Source: Burkholderiales bacterium | GTDB taxonomy: Bacteria; Pseudomonadota; Gammaproteobacteria; Burkholderiales; Burkholderiaceae_E | Reading direction: 5' to 3' | DNA length: 23,644 nt | NCBI GenBank assembly: GCA_027489195.1 | Contig: JAIYAG010000043.1 | Span: 1 to 23,644 of the forward strand | Shown here: in pieces, positions 1 to 7,480 of the stretch | Numbering within the stretch: the stretch's first letter is position 1 | How the letters are laid out: each line of letters starts with the position of its first letter | Program-made: the position numbers and the translations under genes | Notes under the pieces: generated by a model | The model's input: only the letters and a program-made list of their open reading frames with translations | Told to the model about the DNA's origin: nothing | Database searches by the model: none

Positions 1-273
1 GCCGGCGGCACGCCGCCCGGCATCCTCGACGCCGAGGCCGCCGCGCGGCTGCGCGGGCCGGTCACCGTCGACGGCCTGTGCGCGCCCGAGGGCTGGCCGC
101 AGTACTGGCGCGACGTGGATGCGCGCCGGCGCGCGGGCTGCGACTGGTGGGTGGCGTCGGGGGCGCCGACGCGGCTGGTGGAGCCGGCCGCACCGACGGG
201 ATCGGCCGCATCGACCGCGATCGGCGCACCCGATGTCGCGGCCGTCCCCGAACCCGCGCACCGCGACCGATGA
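1..273 (+). CDS. C-terminal end of an unidentified protein (5' truncated)
   Basis: The first reading frame is open from the window edge to a TGA at 271-273, giving 90 visible residues. The stop overlaps the start of the next gene as ATGA (270-273), the usual sign of translational coupling, which is the main reason to believe this frame. The visible part begins with a Gly/Pro-rich turn (GGTPPGIL) and has an aromatic stretch (WPQYWRDVDARRRAGCDWWV). It ends in a low-complexity Ala/Pro tail of about 30 residues. I do not recognise the family. From its position it should belong to the same pathway as the glutamine synthetase-like ligase and ferredoxin that follow. In known gamma-glutamylation pathways such partners include amidotransferase-like hydrolases and oxygenase components, but nothing visible here proves either. 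Confidence 0.7.
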   Translation, partial: AGGTPPGILDAEAAARLRGPVTVDGLCAPEGWPQYWRDVDARRRAGCDWWVASGAPTRLVEPAAPTGSAASTAIGAPDVAAVPEPAHRDR

Positions 274-1730
274 GCGCCGCCTTCGTCGAGCGTCACGCTC
301 TCTGGAGCGACGCGCAGCGCGACGCCGCGCGCCGCATGCTCGCCACCATCGCCGAACGCTGGCTGCACTCGGTGCGCTTCGGCTTCGCCGACCAGCACGG
401 CATCGTGCGCGGCAAGACGCTCGTGGCCGCGGAGGCCGCGGGCGCGCTCGCCTCGGGCGTCGGCGCGACCACCACGCTGCTCGCGAAGGACACCGCGCAC
501 CGCACGGTGTTCCCGGTGTTCAGCGCCGGCGGCGGCTTCGGGCTGCGCGAGATGCAGGGCGCGGCCGACATGCTGATGGTCGCCGACCCGACGAGCTTCC
601 GGGTGCTGCCCTGGGCGCCCGGCACCGGCTGGGTGCTGTGCGACCTGTTCTTCCACGACGGCCGCCCCGTTCCCTTCGACACCCGGCGGCTGCTGCGCGA
701 GCAGGCGGCGCGCCTCGCCCGCGCCGGCCACGGCTTCCTCGCGGGGCTGGAGGTCGAGTTCCACCTGTTCCGGCTGCTCGATCCGCGCCTGGCGCCGGCC
801 GATGCCGGCACCCCCGGCGTGCCGGGCGCGCCGCCCGAGGTCGCGCTGCTGCACCAGGGCTACCAGTACCTCACCGAGCTGCGCTACGACCAGATCGAGC
901 CGGCGCTCGAGCCGCTGCGCGAGGGGCTGCTCGGCCTCGGGCTGCCGCTGCGCTCGCTCGAGGTCGAGTTCGGGCCGAGCCAGTGCGAGCTCACCTTCCG
1001 CCCGCTGCCCGCGCTCGAGGCGGCCGACGCGATGGTGCTGCTGCGCGGCGCCGTCAAGCAGATCGCGCGGCGCCACGGGCTGCATGCGAGCTTCATGTGC
1101 CGGCCCCGCATCCCGAACGCGATGTCCTCGGGCTGGCACCTGCACCAGTCGCTGGTGCGCGAGGCCGACGGCGCGAACGCCTTCGTCCCCGGGGACGGCG
1201 AGGCCGCGGGCACACCGCTGTCGTCCGTGGGCCGCCACTGGCTGGCCGGCCTGCTCGCCCACGCCGAGGGCGCCACCCCCTTCACCACGCCGACCGTCAA
1301 CGGCTACAAGCGCTACCGCCCGAACTCGCTCGCCCCCGATCGCGTCGCCTGGGCGCGCGACAACCGCGCCGCGATGCTGCGCGTGCTGGGCGGTGCGGGC
1401 GACGCGGCCACGCGGATCGAGAACCGCGTCGGCGAGCCGGCCGCCAATCCCTACCTGTACCTCGGCGCGCAGATCGTCGCCGGCATGGACGGCCTCGCTC
1501 GCGGCCTCGAGCCCGGCGCCTCGGCCGACGCGCCCTACGAGGCCGATGCGCGCCGCCTGCCCGCGAGCCTGGACGCCGCGCTCGACGCGCTGCTGGCCGA
1601 CCCGGTGCTGATCGAGGGCTTCGGCCGCGGCCTCGTCGACTGGCTGGTGCAGATCAAGCGCGCCGAGCTCGCGCGCTTCGCCGCCGAGGTCAGCGACTGG
1701 GAGCATCGCGAATACTTCGACCTCTTCTGA
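270..1730 (+). CDS. glutamine synthetase family protein (gamma-glutamyl-amide ligase type)
   Basis: This 486-residue protein has the glutamine synthetase fold: an N-terminal beta-grasp part (about 30-125, with VRFGFADQHGIVRGKT) and a C-terminal catalytic part (about 135-486). Expected active-site segments are visible: GLEVEF (Glu161/Glu163), EVEFGPSQCE (231-240), SGWHLHQS (His290) and IENRVGEPAANPYLYL (383-398). The family uses ATP to join the gamma-carboxyl of glutamate to ammonia or an amine. Stand-alone members beside oxygenase components, such as IpuC (isopropylamine) and TdnQ/AtdA1 (aniline), make gamma-glutamyl amides rather than glutamine. The ferredoxin gene 28 bp downstream favours such a catabolic role; this is inference. 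The start at 270 is chosen because it forms the ATGA overlap with the upstream stop. A longer frame reaches back to 78, but that part is in the wrong frame of the upstream gene and looks like shadow sequence. Substrate unknown. Confidence 0.9.
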   Translation: MSAAFVERHALWSDAQRDAARRMLATIAERWLHSVRFGFADQHGIVRGKTLVAAEAAGALASGVGATTTLLAKDTAHRTVFPVFSAGGGFGLREMQGAADMLMVADPTSFRVLPWAPGTGWVLCDLFFHDGRPVPFDTRRLLREQAARLARAGHGFLAGLEVEFHLFRLLDPRLAPADAGTPGVPGAPPEVALLHQGYQYLTELRYDQIEPALEPLREGLLGLGLPLRSLEVEFGPSQCELTFRPLPALEAADAMVLLRGAVKQIARRHGLHASFMCRPRIPNAMSSGWHLHQSLVREADGANAFVPGDGEAAGTPLSSVGRHWLAGLLAHAEGATPFTTPTVNGYKRYRPNSLAPDRVAWARDNRAAMLRVLGGAGDAATRIENRVGEPAANPYLYLGAQIVAGMDGLARGLEPGASADAPYEADARRLPASLDAALDALLADPVLIEGFGRGLVDWLVQIKRAELARFAAEVSDWEHREYFDLF

Positions 1731-1758
1731 CCCACGCCCGACTCCGAGCCCCGATCCC

Positions 1759-2079
1759 ATGCCCACCGTGACCTTCGTGCTGCCCGACGGCAGCGAACGC
1801 CGCGTCGACGTCGCCGCCGGCACCAGCGTGATGCTCGCCGCCGTCGAGCACGACCTGCCCGGCATCGTCGGCGAATGCGGCGGCTGCGCGTCCTGCGCGA
1901 CCTGCCACGTGTACGTCGACGCCGCCTGGACGGGGCGCCTGGCGCCCGTCGACGAGGTCGAGGACGACCTGCTCGGATTCGCCGCCGCGCCGCGCCGCGC
2001 GGGCAGCCGCCTGGCCTGCCAGATCGAGATGGACGCGTCGCTCGACGGGCTGCGCGTCGAGATCCCGCCCGAGGCCTGA
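1759..2079 (+). CDS. [2Fe-2S] ferredoxin, adrenodoxin/putidaredoxin type
   Basis: This 106-residue plant/vertebrate-type ferredoxin should act as a one-electron carrier to an oxygenase or P450 in the cytoplasm. The cluster ligands follow the Cys-x5-Cys-x2-Cys...Cys pattern: Cys40, Cys46, Cys49 and Cys87, within GECGGCASCATCHVYV and LACQI. An extra Cys43 sits inside the ligand loop, where many relatives have Ala. Length and the acidic C-terminal half (VDEVEDDLLGF) fit the family. It lies 28 bp after the glutamine synthetase-like gene on the same strand, so it is probably the last gene of that operon. No reductase or oxygenase is visible in the window, so its partner must be encoded upstream of the left edge or elsewhere. 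No good ribosome binding site precedes the ATG. Function as a ferredoxin is secure; the partner is not known. Confidence 0.93.
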   Translation: MPTVTFVLPDGSERRVDVAAGTSVMLAAVEHDLPGIVGECGGCASCATCHVYVDAAWTGRLAPVDEVEDDLLGFAAAPRRAGSRLACQIEMDASLDGLRVEIPPEA

Positions 2080-2091
2080 GCCTCGCGGGGT

Positions 2092-2112
2092 CCCGTGCCG
2101 TGCCGCACCGGG
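2092..2112 (+). terminator. weak GC hairpin after the ferredoxin gene
   Basis: CCCGTGC (2092-2098) can pair with GCACCGGG (2105-2112) with one bulged base, 13 bases after the ferredoxin stop. No U-run follows, so any terminator role is only inferred from position before an apparently separate transporter operon. Confidence 0.25.
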
Positions 2113-2217
2113 CGGGCGTATTCCAGGCAAGGCTTTCGGTGTAGGCTTCCGATCCTTCGAGGGGCACCGCCCCCGGCGCGTCCCGCGTGGCGCACGACCT
2201 CAACGAGGAGACACCCC

Positions 2218-3252
2218 ATGAACCTCCGCTCGATCGCGACCGCCGCAGCGCTGACCTTCGGCCTGGTGGCCGGTGCGCACGCCCAGCAGACGGTGACCCT
2301 GAAGTTCCACACCTTCATGGCGCCCCAGTCCAACGTCTGGAAGTCGATGCTCCTGCCGTGGATGGAGAAGGTCGAGAAGGACTCCGGCGGCCGGATCCAG
2401 TTCGAGAAGTACCCGGCGATGCAGCTCGGCGGCACCCCGCTGCAGCTCTACGATCAGGCCCGCGACGGCGTCGTCGACGTGGTCTGGACGCTGCAGGGCA
2501 ACACCCCGGGCCGCTTCCCGCGCTTCGAGGCGTTCGAGCTGCCGTTCATGATGACCAATGCCGAGGCCACCTCGCGCGCGTACTGGGAGTACTCGCAGAC
2601 CTGCGCGCAGGGCGAGATCAAGGACACGCAGCTGATCGCGGTGAACGTCCACGGTCCGGGCATGTTCCACTCGCGCGAGAAGCCGATCCGCACGGTCGCC
2701 GACCTCAAGGGCATGAAGGTGCGCGGCCCGACCCGCACCATCACCAAGCTGCTCGGCTCGCTGGGCGCCACGCCCGTGGGCATGCCGCTGCCGCAGATCC
2801 CCGATGCGATGTCCAAGGGCGTGATCGACGCGGCCGTGGTGCCGTGGGAGGTCACCACCGCGGTCAAGATCGACGAGCTCGCGAAGTTCCACAGCGAGTT
2901 CGAGGCCAAGGCCGGCGGCCTGTACACCACCGCGTTCGTCATCGTGATGAACAAGGCGAAGTACGACGGGCTGCCCGCCGACCTGAAGAAGATCATCGAC
3001 CAGAACTCGGGCATCGACGCATCGGCCGCCCTCGGCCGCGCGCAGCAGGCGGGCGATGCACCGGCGCGCAAGGTCGCCTCCGACGAGCGCAAGAACACCA
3101 TCATCACCATCTCCGGTGCCGACGTCGACGCGTTCAAGAAGGCCGCCGACCTGGTCGACGACGAGTGGATGAAGGACATGGACAAGCGCGGCTTCAACGG
3201 CAAGCAGCTGCTGGACTGCGCCAAGGGCCTCATCCAGAAGCACACCAAGTGA
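2218..3252 (+). CDS. TRAP transporter substrate-binding protein, DctP family
   Basis: This 344-residue periplasmic binding protein is the solute receptor of the TRAP transporter completed by the next two genes. Residues 1-22 form a signal peptide with probable cleavage at AHA|QQ. The mature protein has the DctP layout: TLKFHTFMAPQSNVW at its start and FEAFELPFMM in the middle. The segment MKVRGPTRTITKLLGSLGAT includes the family arginine (in VRGP) that normally holds the substrate carboxylate, followed by GVIDAAVVPWE. The ATG at 2218 is preceded by a clear AACGAGGAGA Shine-Dalgarno (about 2201-2210). A longer frame upstream is rejected because it lacks the signal peptide at its N-terminus. 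DctP proteins mostly bind organic acids. The ligand here is unknown, but the neighbouring ligase/ferredoxin operon suggests a nitrogenous or aromatic carbon source. Confidence 0.93.
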   Translation: MNLRSIATAAALTFGLVAGAHAQQTVTLKFHTFMAPQSNVWKSMLLPWMEKVEKDSGGRIQFEKYPAMQLGGTPLQLYDQARDGVVDVVWTLQGNTPGRFPRFEAFELPFMMTNAEATSRAYWEYSQTCAQGEIKDTQLIAVNVHGPGMFHSREKPIRTVADLKGMKVRGPTRTITKLLGSLGATPVGMPLPQIPDAMSKGVIDAAVVPWEVTTAVKIDELAKFHSEFEAKAGGLYTTAFVIVMNKAKYDGLPADLKKIIDQNSGIDASAALGRAQQAGDAPARKVASDERKNTIITISGADVDAFKKAADLVDDEWMKDMDKRGFNGKQLLDCAKGLIQKHTK

Positions 3253-3258
3253 CCCGGA

Positions 3259-3283
3259 CGGGCCCGTCTTCCCGGCGGGCCCG
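3259..3283 (+). terminator. hairpin between TRAP receptor and permease genes (possible attenuator)
   Basis: CGGGCCC (3259-3265) and GGGCCCG (3277-3283) form a perfect 7-bp GC stem with an 11-base loop, 7 bases after the dctP-like stop and 10 before the next ATG. There is no U-run. Such hairpins between receptor and permease genes often limit read-through or protect the receptor mRNA, so that more receptor than permease is made; that role is inferred here. Confidence 0.45.
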
Positions 3284-3292
3284 ACGCCCCTC

Positions 3293-3808
3293 ATGACCTA
3301 CTCGGATCCGGTCGGCCGACTGCTCGAGCGGCTGGCCCAGGGCCTCGCGATCGTCGGAGGCCTGGCGCTCACCGGCGTCGCGCTGATGTCGCTCTACAGC
3401 GTGGTGATGCGCAACCTCGTCGGCGCGCCCATCCAGGGCGACTTCGAGCTCGCGCAGATGGGCTGCGCGGTGTCGGTGGCCGCGTTCCTGCCGTTCACGC
3501 AGCTGCGCAACGGGAACATCTTCGTCGACTTCTTCACGCAGAAGGCCTCGGCCGGCACCAAGGCCGCGCTCGACGGCTTCGGCGCGCTGCTGGTGGGCCT
3601 CGCGCTCGCGCTCATCGCCTGGCGCACCGGCACGGGCGGGCTCGACGCGCTGCGCAACGACGAGACCACGATGATCATGGGCCTGCCGCTCTGGTACGGC
3701 TACGTGCTGATGACGCCGTCCTTCGCGGTCGCCGCGCTCGCCGCGTTCTACAGCGCCTGGCGCCACTGGGCGCTGCACGAGGTCGCCGAGTCCGAGGAGC
3801 GCTCCTGA
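3293..3808 (+). CDS. TRAP transporter small permease subunit, DctQ family
   Basis: This 171-residue inner-membrane protein has four predicted helices at about 16-38, 52-70, 94-112 and 132-152, the standard DctQ topology. The family segment after helix 1 is present as VVMRNLVGAPIQGDFELAQ, and LPFTQLRNGNIFVDFF follows helix 2. DctQ works with the large DctM subunit and the periplasmic receptor in sodium-driven uptake. It starts 40 bp after the receptor gene, behind a hairpin, and has no obvious Shine-Dalgarno sequence. Its TGA overlaps the ATG of the next gene by one base (TGATG, 3806-3810), so the two membrane subunits are translationally coupled. Identification is firm from topology, motif and order. 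Confidence 0.93.
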   Translation: MTYSDPVGRLLERLAQGLAIVGGLALTGVALMSLYSVVMRNLVGAPIQGDFELAQMGCAVSVAAFLPFTQLRNGNIFVDFFTQKASAGTKAALDGFGALLVGLALALIAWRTGTGGLDALRNDETTMIMGLPLWYGYVLMTPSFAVAALAAFYSAWRHWALHEVAESEERS

Positions 3809-5133
3809 TGGGCGGCACCGGGATCGCGCTGGCGCTGTTCGCCGGCATGCTGGTGCTGATGGCCGCACGCGTGCCGATCGCGCTGTCGATGCTGATCCCC
3901 GGCGCGGTCGGGTACGTGCTCTTGGCGGGCTGGATGCCGTTCGCCGGCTACCTCAAGGGCCTGGCCTGGGCGCGGCTCGCCAACTACGACCTGACGGTGA
4001 TCCCGCTGTTCCTGCTGATGGGCGCGTTCGCGACCCAGGGCGGGCTCTCGCGCAGCCTGTTCGCTGCGGCGAGCGCGATGATCGGGCACCTGCGCGGCGG
4101 CCTCGCGATGGCCGCGGTGATGGCCTGCGCCGCGTTCGGCTCGGTGTGCGGCTCCTCGGTGGCCACCGCCGCGACCATGGCCAAGGTCGCGCTGCCCGAG
4201 ATGATGCGGCACAACTACTCGGGCCGGCTCGCCACCGCGACGCTGGCCGCCGGCGGCACGCTCGGCATCATGATCCCGCCCTCGGTGGTGCTGGTGATCT
4301 ACGGCATCCTCGCCGAGCAGAACATCGCCAAGCTGTTCGCCGCGGCCATCCTGCCGGGCCTGATCGCGACGGTCGGCTACATCGTCGCCATCGGCATCTA
4401 CGTGCGCCTGTTCCCCGGCCACGGCCCGGCCACCGAGCGCGCGAGCCGTCGCCAGCTGCTGGTCGCGCTGCGCGACGTGTGGCCGATCGCGGCCATCTTC
4501 CTCGTCGTGTTCGGCGGCATCTACGGCGGCTGGTTCACGCCCACCGAGGCCGCCTCGATCGGCGCCTCCGCCACCTTCCTCGCGGCGCTGCTGCGCGGCG
4601 AGCTGACGCGTGCGAAGTTCTTCGAGTGCTTCTACGACACCGCCGTCACCACCGGGATGATCTTCATGATCTTCCTCGGCGCCGACATCATGAACTCCGC
4701 GCTCGCGCTGTCGCAGTTCCCGGCGGCGCTGTCGGCGATCGTCAAGGACCTCGGCATGCCGCCGCTCGCGGTCATCGCCGGCATCCTGGTGTTCTACGTG
4801 ATCCTCGGCTGCGTGATGGACGAGCTGTCGATGATCCTGCTGACGCTGCCGATCTTCCTCCCCACGGTCATCGGCCTGGACCTGTTCGGGCTGCCCACCG
4901 ACCTCAAGCTGATCTGGTTCGGCATCCTCGTGCTGATGGTGGTCGAGATCGGCCTGATCGCGCCGCCCGTGGGCCTGAACGTCTACGTGATCAACGGGCT
5001 CGCGAAGAACGTGCCGATCGGCGAGAGCTACCGGGGCGTGGTGCCGTTTCTCATCAGCGACGTGCTGAGGACGACGCTGCTGCTGCTGTTCCCCGGGGTG
5101 AGCCTGTGGCTGGTGGGCGTGCTGGTGAAGTGA
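3808..5133 (+). CDS. TRAP transporter large permease subunit, DctM family
   Basis: This 441-residue protein is the transport-catalysing membrane subunit of the TRAP system. It is hydrophobic throughout, consistent with the roughly 12-helix DctM fold and the usual length of about 430. Diagnostic segments are GAFATQGGLSRSLF, AAFGSVCGSSVATAATMA, GGTLGIMIPPSVVLVIYG and GWFTPTEAASIGA in the first half, and DELSMILLTLPIFLP and IGLIAPPVGLNVYVING in the second. These carry the Gly/Pro-rich hairpins that line the substrate and sodium path in this ion-transporter superfamily. The start overlaps the DctQ stop by one base, with GAGGAGC (3794-3800) inside the upstream gene serving as ribosome binding site. 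The gene completes a three-component transporter in canonical P-Q-M order; it converges on the TSUP gene 31 bp further on. Confidence 0.95.
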   Translation: MGGTGIALALFAGMLVLMAARVPIALSMLIPGAVGYVLLAGWMPFAGYLKGLAWARLANYDLTVIPLFLLMGAFATQGGLSRSLFAAASAMIGHLRGGLAMAAVMACAAFGSVCGSSVATAATMAKVALPEMMRHNYSGRLATATLAAGGTLGIMIPPSVVLVIYGILAEQNIAKLFAAAILPGLIATVGYIVAIGIYVRLFPGHGPATERASRRQLLVALRDVWPIAAIFLVVFGGIYGGWFTPTEAASIGASATFLAALLRGELTRAKFFECFYDTAVTTGMIFMIFLGADIMNSALALSQFPAALSAIVKDLGMPPLAVIAGILVFYVILGCVMDELSMILLTLPIFLPTVIGLDLFGLPTDLKLIWFGILVLMVVEIGLIAPPVGLNVYVINGLAKNVPIGESYRGVVPFLISDVLRTTLLLLFPGVSLWLVGVLVK

Positions 5134-5143
5134 ACCGGCGTCG

Positions 5144-5159
5144 CCCGACGCCCGTCGGG
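5144..5159. terminator. short hairpin between convergent genes
   Basis: CCCGAC (5144-5149), loop GCCC and GTCGGG (5154-5159) form a 6-bp stem in the 31-bp gap between the DctM stop and the TSUP stop. It could serve either strand. There is no U-tract, so a terminator role is weakly supported. Confidence 0.35.
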
Positions 5160-5164
5160 GCCGC

Positions 5165-6046
5165 TCAGCCCGGCCAGCCGCGCACGATCATCGCCGCCCC
5201 CGAGGCCGCGAGCAGCAGCAGCACCCAGCGGGCGAACTGACGATCGCTCAGCCGCGAGAACAGCCGCATGCCGATGCGTGCGCCGAGCAGGGCCGCGACG
5301 ACGGCGGCGGCCAGCGGCAGCAGCGGCAGCTCGGCGCCGTCGACGCTGTCGAAGCCGCCCTGCGCGGCGAGGCTCGCGAGACTCAGGACCTGCATGATCA
5401 GGATGTACGGCTGGAAGGTCGCGCGCTGGCGCGCCTTGCTCCAGCCGCGCAGCCCGATCAGCAGCACCGGCACCGCGCCCGGGAAGGCCGCGACGCCGCC
5501 GGTCACGCCGCCGAGCGCACCGGCCGCCACGTCGCCCGCGAAGCTGCCCCGCAGCGTCCAGCCCGGGCGTCGCGCGAGCATGAACGCGCACCAGCCGAGC
5601 AGCAGCACGCCCAGGAACAAGGCCAGCCTCGTCGCATCGAGATGCAGCAGCATCCAGGTACCCACCGGCGTGCCGGCGAGCCCGCCGAGCAGGAAGGGTG
5701 CGACGCTCCCGGGATCGATCTCCGCCCGCAGCCGGATCACCGTGTAGACCTGGATCGCGAGGCTGCAGACGAGGAAGGTGGCCACCATCGCGACCGGGTC
5801 GCGGAAGCACCAGCCCGAGAGCGCGAGCGCGAGCGCGCTGAACGCGAAGCCGCCGACGCTCGAGACCGCCGCCGCGGCGAACAGGGCCGGGATCGCGAAG
5901 CGCCAGTTCGCCGATGTGTCCGGTCCGGCGGCGAGCGCCACCGCGATGCAGGCCGCGCAGGCCAGCGCGAGCGCCAGCGTGCGCGTCGCGGCCACGAGTT
6001 CGGGGCGGGACCGGCCGTCCCGCAGGGCCACCCATCGTGCGTTCAT
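5165..6046 (-). CDS. sulfite exporter TauE/SafE (TSUP) family permease
   Basis: This 293-residue membrane protein has the TSUP pattern of two related halves. The first-half signature is AIPALFAAAAVSSVGGFAFSALAL (about 51-74) followed by GGLAGTPVGTWMLLHLDATR (121-140). The second-half copy is GALGGVTGGVAAFPGAVPVLL, then a run near the C-terminus ending in VLLLLAASGAAMIVRGWPG. About eight helices can be drawn. The family moves small anions such as sulfite, sulfoacetate or taurine-derived products; the substrate is unknown here. The ATG at 6046 is preferred over an in-frame ATG at 6109, because the protein aligns with a normal cytoplasmic N-terminus there and an AGGCGG sequence lies upstream. 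It stands alone, convergent with the TRAP operon. Confidence 0.85.
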   Translation of the reverse strand: MNARWVALRDGRSRPELVAATRTLALALACAACIAVALAAGPDTSANWRFAIPALFAAAAVSSVGGFAFSALALALSGWCFRDPVAMVATFLVCSLAIQVYTVIRLRAEIDPGSVAPFLLGGLAGTPVGTWMLLHLDATRLALFLGVLLLGWCAFMLARRPGWTLRGSFAGDVAAGALGGVTGGVAAFPGAVPVLLIGLRGWSKARQRATFQPYILIMQVLSLASLAAQGGFDSVDGAELPLLPLAAAVVAALLGARIGMRLFSRLSDRQFARWVLLLLAASGAAMIVRGWPG

Positions 6047-6193
6047 CGCCGCGCCGCCTGTCCGTGTCCGCGAATGCGTCACTACGCACCGGGCCGCCGG
6101 GCCGGACAATCCCGCGGAGGCGGTATCGGCGGTATCGGCGCTGCGGCGCGGCGGGGCGCTGCAGTCGTGCCCGCGGCGGCGGGGACGACGGGG

Positions 6194-7480
6194 TCAGGCG
6201 GGCATCACCGCGGGCAGCGCGACGCGCCGCGACAGCAGCCCCTCCCCAGGCTCGTACAGGCGCCAGTTCAGCACGTACCGCCCCTCGGGCGCCGGCAGCC
6301 AGTTCGCTCGGCCGCTCGCGTCCTCCGGCATCGCGTGCTGCAGCCGCAGCACCAGCGAGCCGTCCGCCTCCCGCCCGATGCCCGGCGTGCGGTCGCCGAT
6401 CGTGTAGCGATCGATCGGGTTGTCGACGAAGAAGCCTCGGCCGTCCGGCTCCATCCGGTACATCGACAGCGACCAGAAGGCGCCCACCGGCAGGTCGGCG
6501 GGCACGGTGAGGGAACACGGTCGCGTGCCGTCTAGCGTGTGGCCGCCGGCGTCCTGGCCGCAGGTCGCGTAGATCGCCTCGGCGCGCTCGAGTGCGCCCA
6601 GGCCGAGCAGTGCGATCATCGCGCGATAGCCGTGGTCCTCGCCGAAGCGCCCGATGTGGTCGAGGCCCGAGAACCAGTTGGGGCCGACGACCGAGCGGCG
6701 CGACGGGTCGCCCGGGCGCAGCCGGCGCCGCAGCTCGGGCATCAGCCGCGTCCAGGCCTCGCGCATCGGCTCGTCGAGGCGCGACCACGGATCGGCCTCG
6801 CCGGGCACGAGGCCGACGCCCGCGACGCGATCGAGCAGCGCCGTGTCGCGCGCCGGCACCGGGTTGCGGCCGAGCGCCTCGGCGGCGAACGCGAGGAAGG
6901 CACGCGCGTCGCGCTCGGCGGGGACGGCGGTCCAGGGCCGCGACACCGCGGGTGCCTCGAGGCGCATCGCGTCCTGCAGCGCGTGCACGGCGGGCACTTC
7001 GGCGGCGCCGTCGACCAGCACGCGGCCGAGCAGCCACAGGTCGTTCGAGGCCATGCGCATCGGCACGACGTCCGCCGGCGCCTCGCCGGTCCAGCCGGGC
7101 GGCGCCAGCCACAGCGTGCGGGCCTCGCCGCCCACGGTGCGGCGCGACACGCAGGCGACGTTGTCGGTCCACGCGTCGAGGAAGGCGAAGCTGAAGTAGC
7201 GCGCGTCCATCGCCGGATACGCGAAGCGCACCGGGCCGCCCGACAGGTCGAGCCAGGCGATCGAGTACAGCGTGTCGTTGTTCGGCATCGTGATCCAGCG
7301 GTCGCGATGGTCGAGCAGCCGGCGCGCGTGCGACAGGGTGTTCACGTCGACGCGGTTCGGGTTCGCGGCGTGCTGCGTCGCGTTCCAGCGGGTGCGCGCG
7401 AGGTCGTGCACGGCGAAGGCGTAGAGGTAGGCCTCGGCGATGCGATCGTCGAGGGCCGCGGGGGCGGTCGGTGTCTGCAT
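6194..7480 (-). CDS. DUF1254/DUF1214 domain protein
   Basis: This 428-residue protein has an N-terminal DUF1254 region (about 10-150, with DRWITMPNNDTLYSIAWLDL and YFSFAFLDAWTDN) and a C-terminal DUF1214 region (about 310-420, with GAFWSLSMYRMEPDGRGFFV, NPIDRYTIGDRTPGI and GRYVLNWRLYEP). Many relatives begin with a signal peptide; this one starts MQTPTAPAALDDRIAEAYLY and shows none, so a cytoplasmic location is likely. The molecular function of the family is not established. The gene is divergent from a 2-hydroxyacid dehydrogenase across an 80-bp gap. A TATCAT hexamer only 6 bases upstream of its ATG and the lack of a Shine-Dalgarno sequence suggest leaderless transcription. The family call is secure; the role is unknown. 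Confidence 0.9.
   Translation of the reverse strand: MQTPTAPAALDDRIAEAYLYAFAVHDLARTRWNATQHAANPNRVDVNTLSHARRLLDHRDRWITMPNNDTLYSIAWLDLSGGPVRFAYPAMDARYFSFAFLDAWTDNVACVSRRTVGGEARTLWLAPPGWTGEAPADVVPMRMASNDLWLLGRVLVDGAAEVPAVHALQDAMRLEAPAVSRPWTAVPAERDARAFLAFAAEALGRNPVPARDTALLDRVAGVGLVPGEADPWSRLDEPMREAWTRLMPELRRRLRPGDPSRRSVVGPNWFSGLDHIGRFGEDHGYRAMIALLGLGALERAEAIYATCGQDAGGHTLDGTRPCSLTVPADLPVGAFWSLSMYRMEPDGRGFFVDNPIDRYTIGDRTPGIGREADGSLVLRLQHAMPEDASGRANWLPAPEGRYVLNWRLYEPGEGLLSRRVALPAVMPA

Noticed and set aside
78..269. N-terminal extension of the glutamine synthetase-like protein to an upstream ATG
   Set aside because: The added residues are low-complexity Arg/Gly/Ala and lie over the coding end of the upstream gene in another frame. 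The ATG at 270 forms an ATGA overlap and gives the normal family N-terminus.
2121..2147. A sigma-70 promoter for the TRAP operon (TTCCAG and TAGGCT)
   Set aside because: The spacing is only 15 bp and both hexamers match poorly, so it is not supportable, although some promoter in this gap is likely.
2200..3294. A 364-codon minus-strand frame opposite the DctP-like gene
   Set aside because: The plus-strand protein has a signal peptide and DctP motifs; the minus-strand translation has none and looks like shadow sequence.
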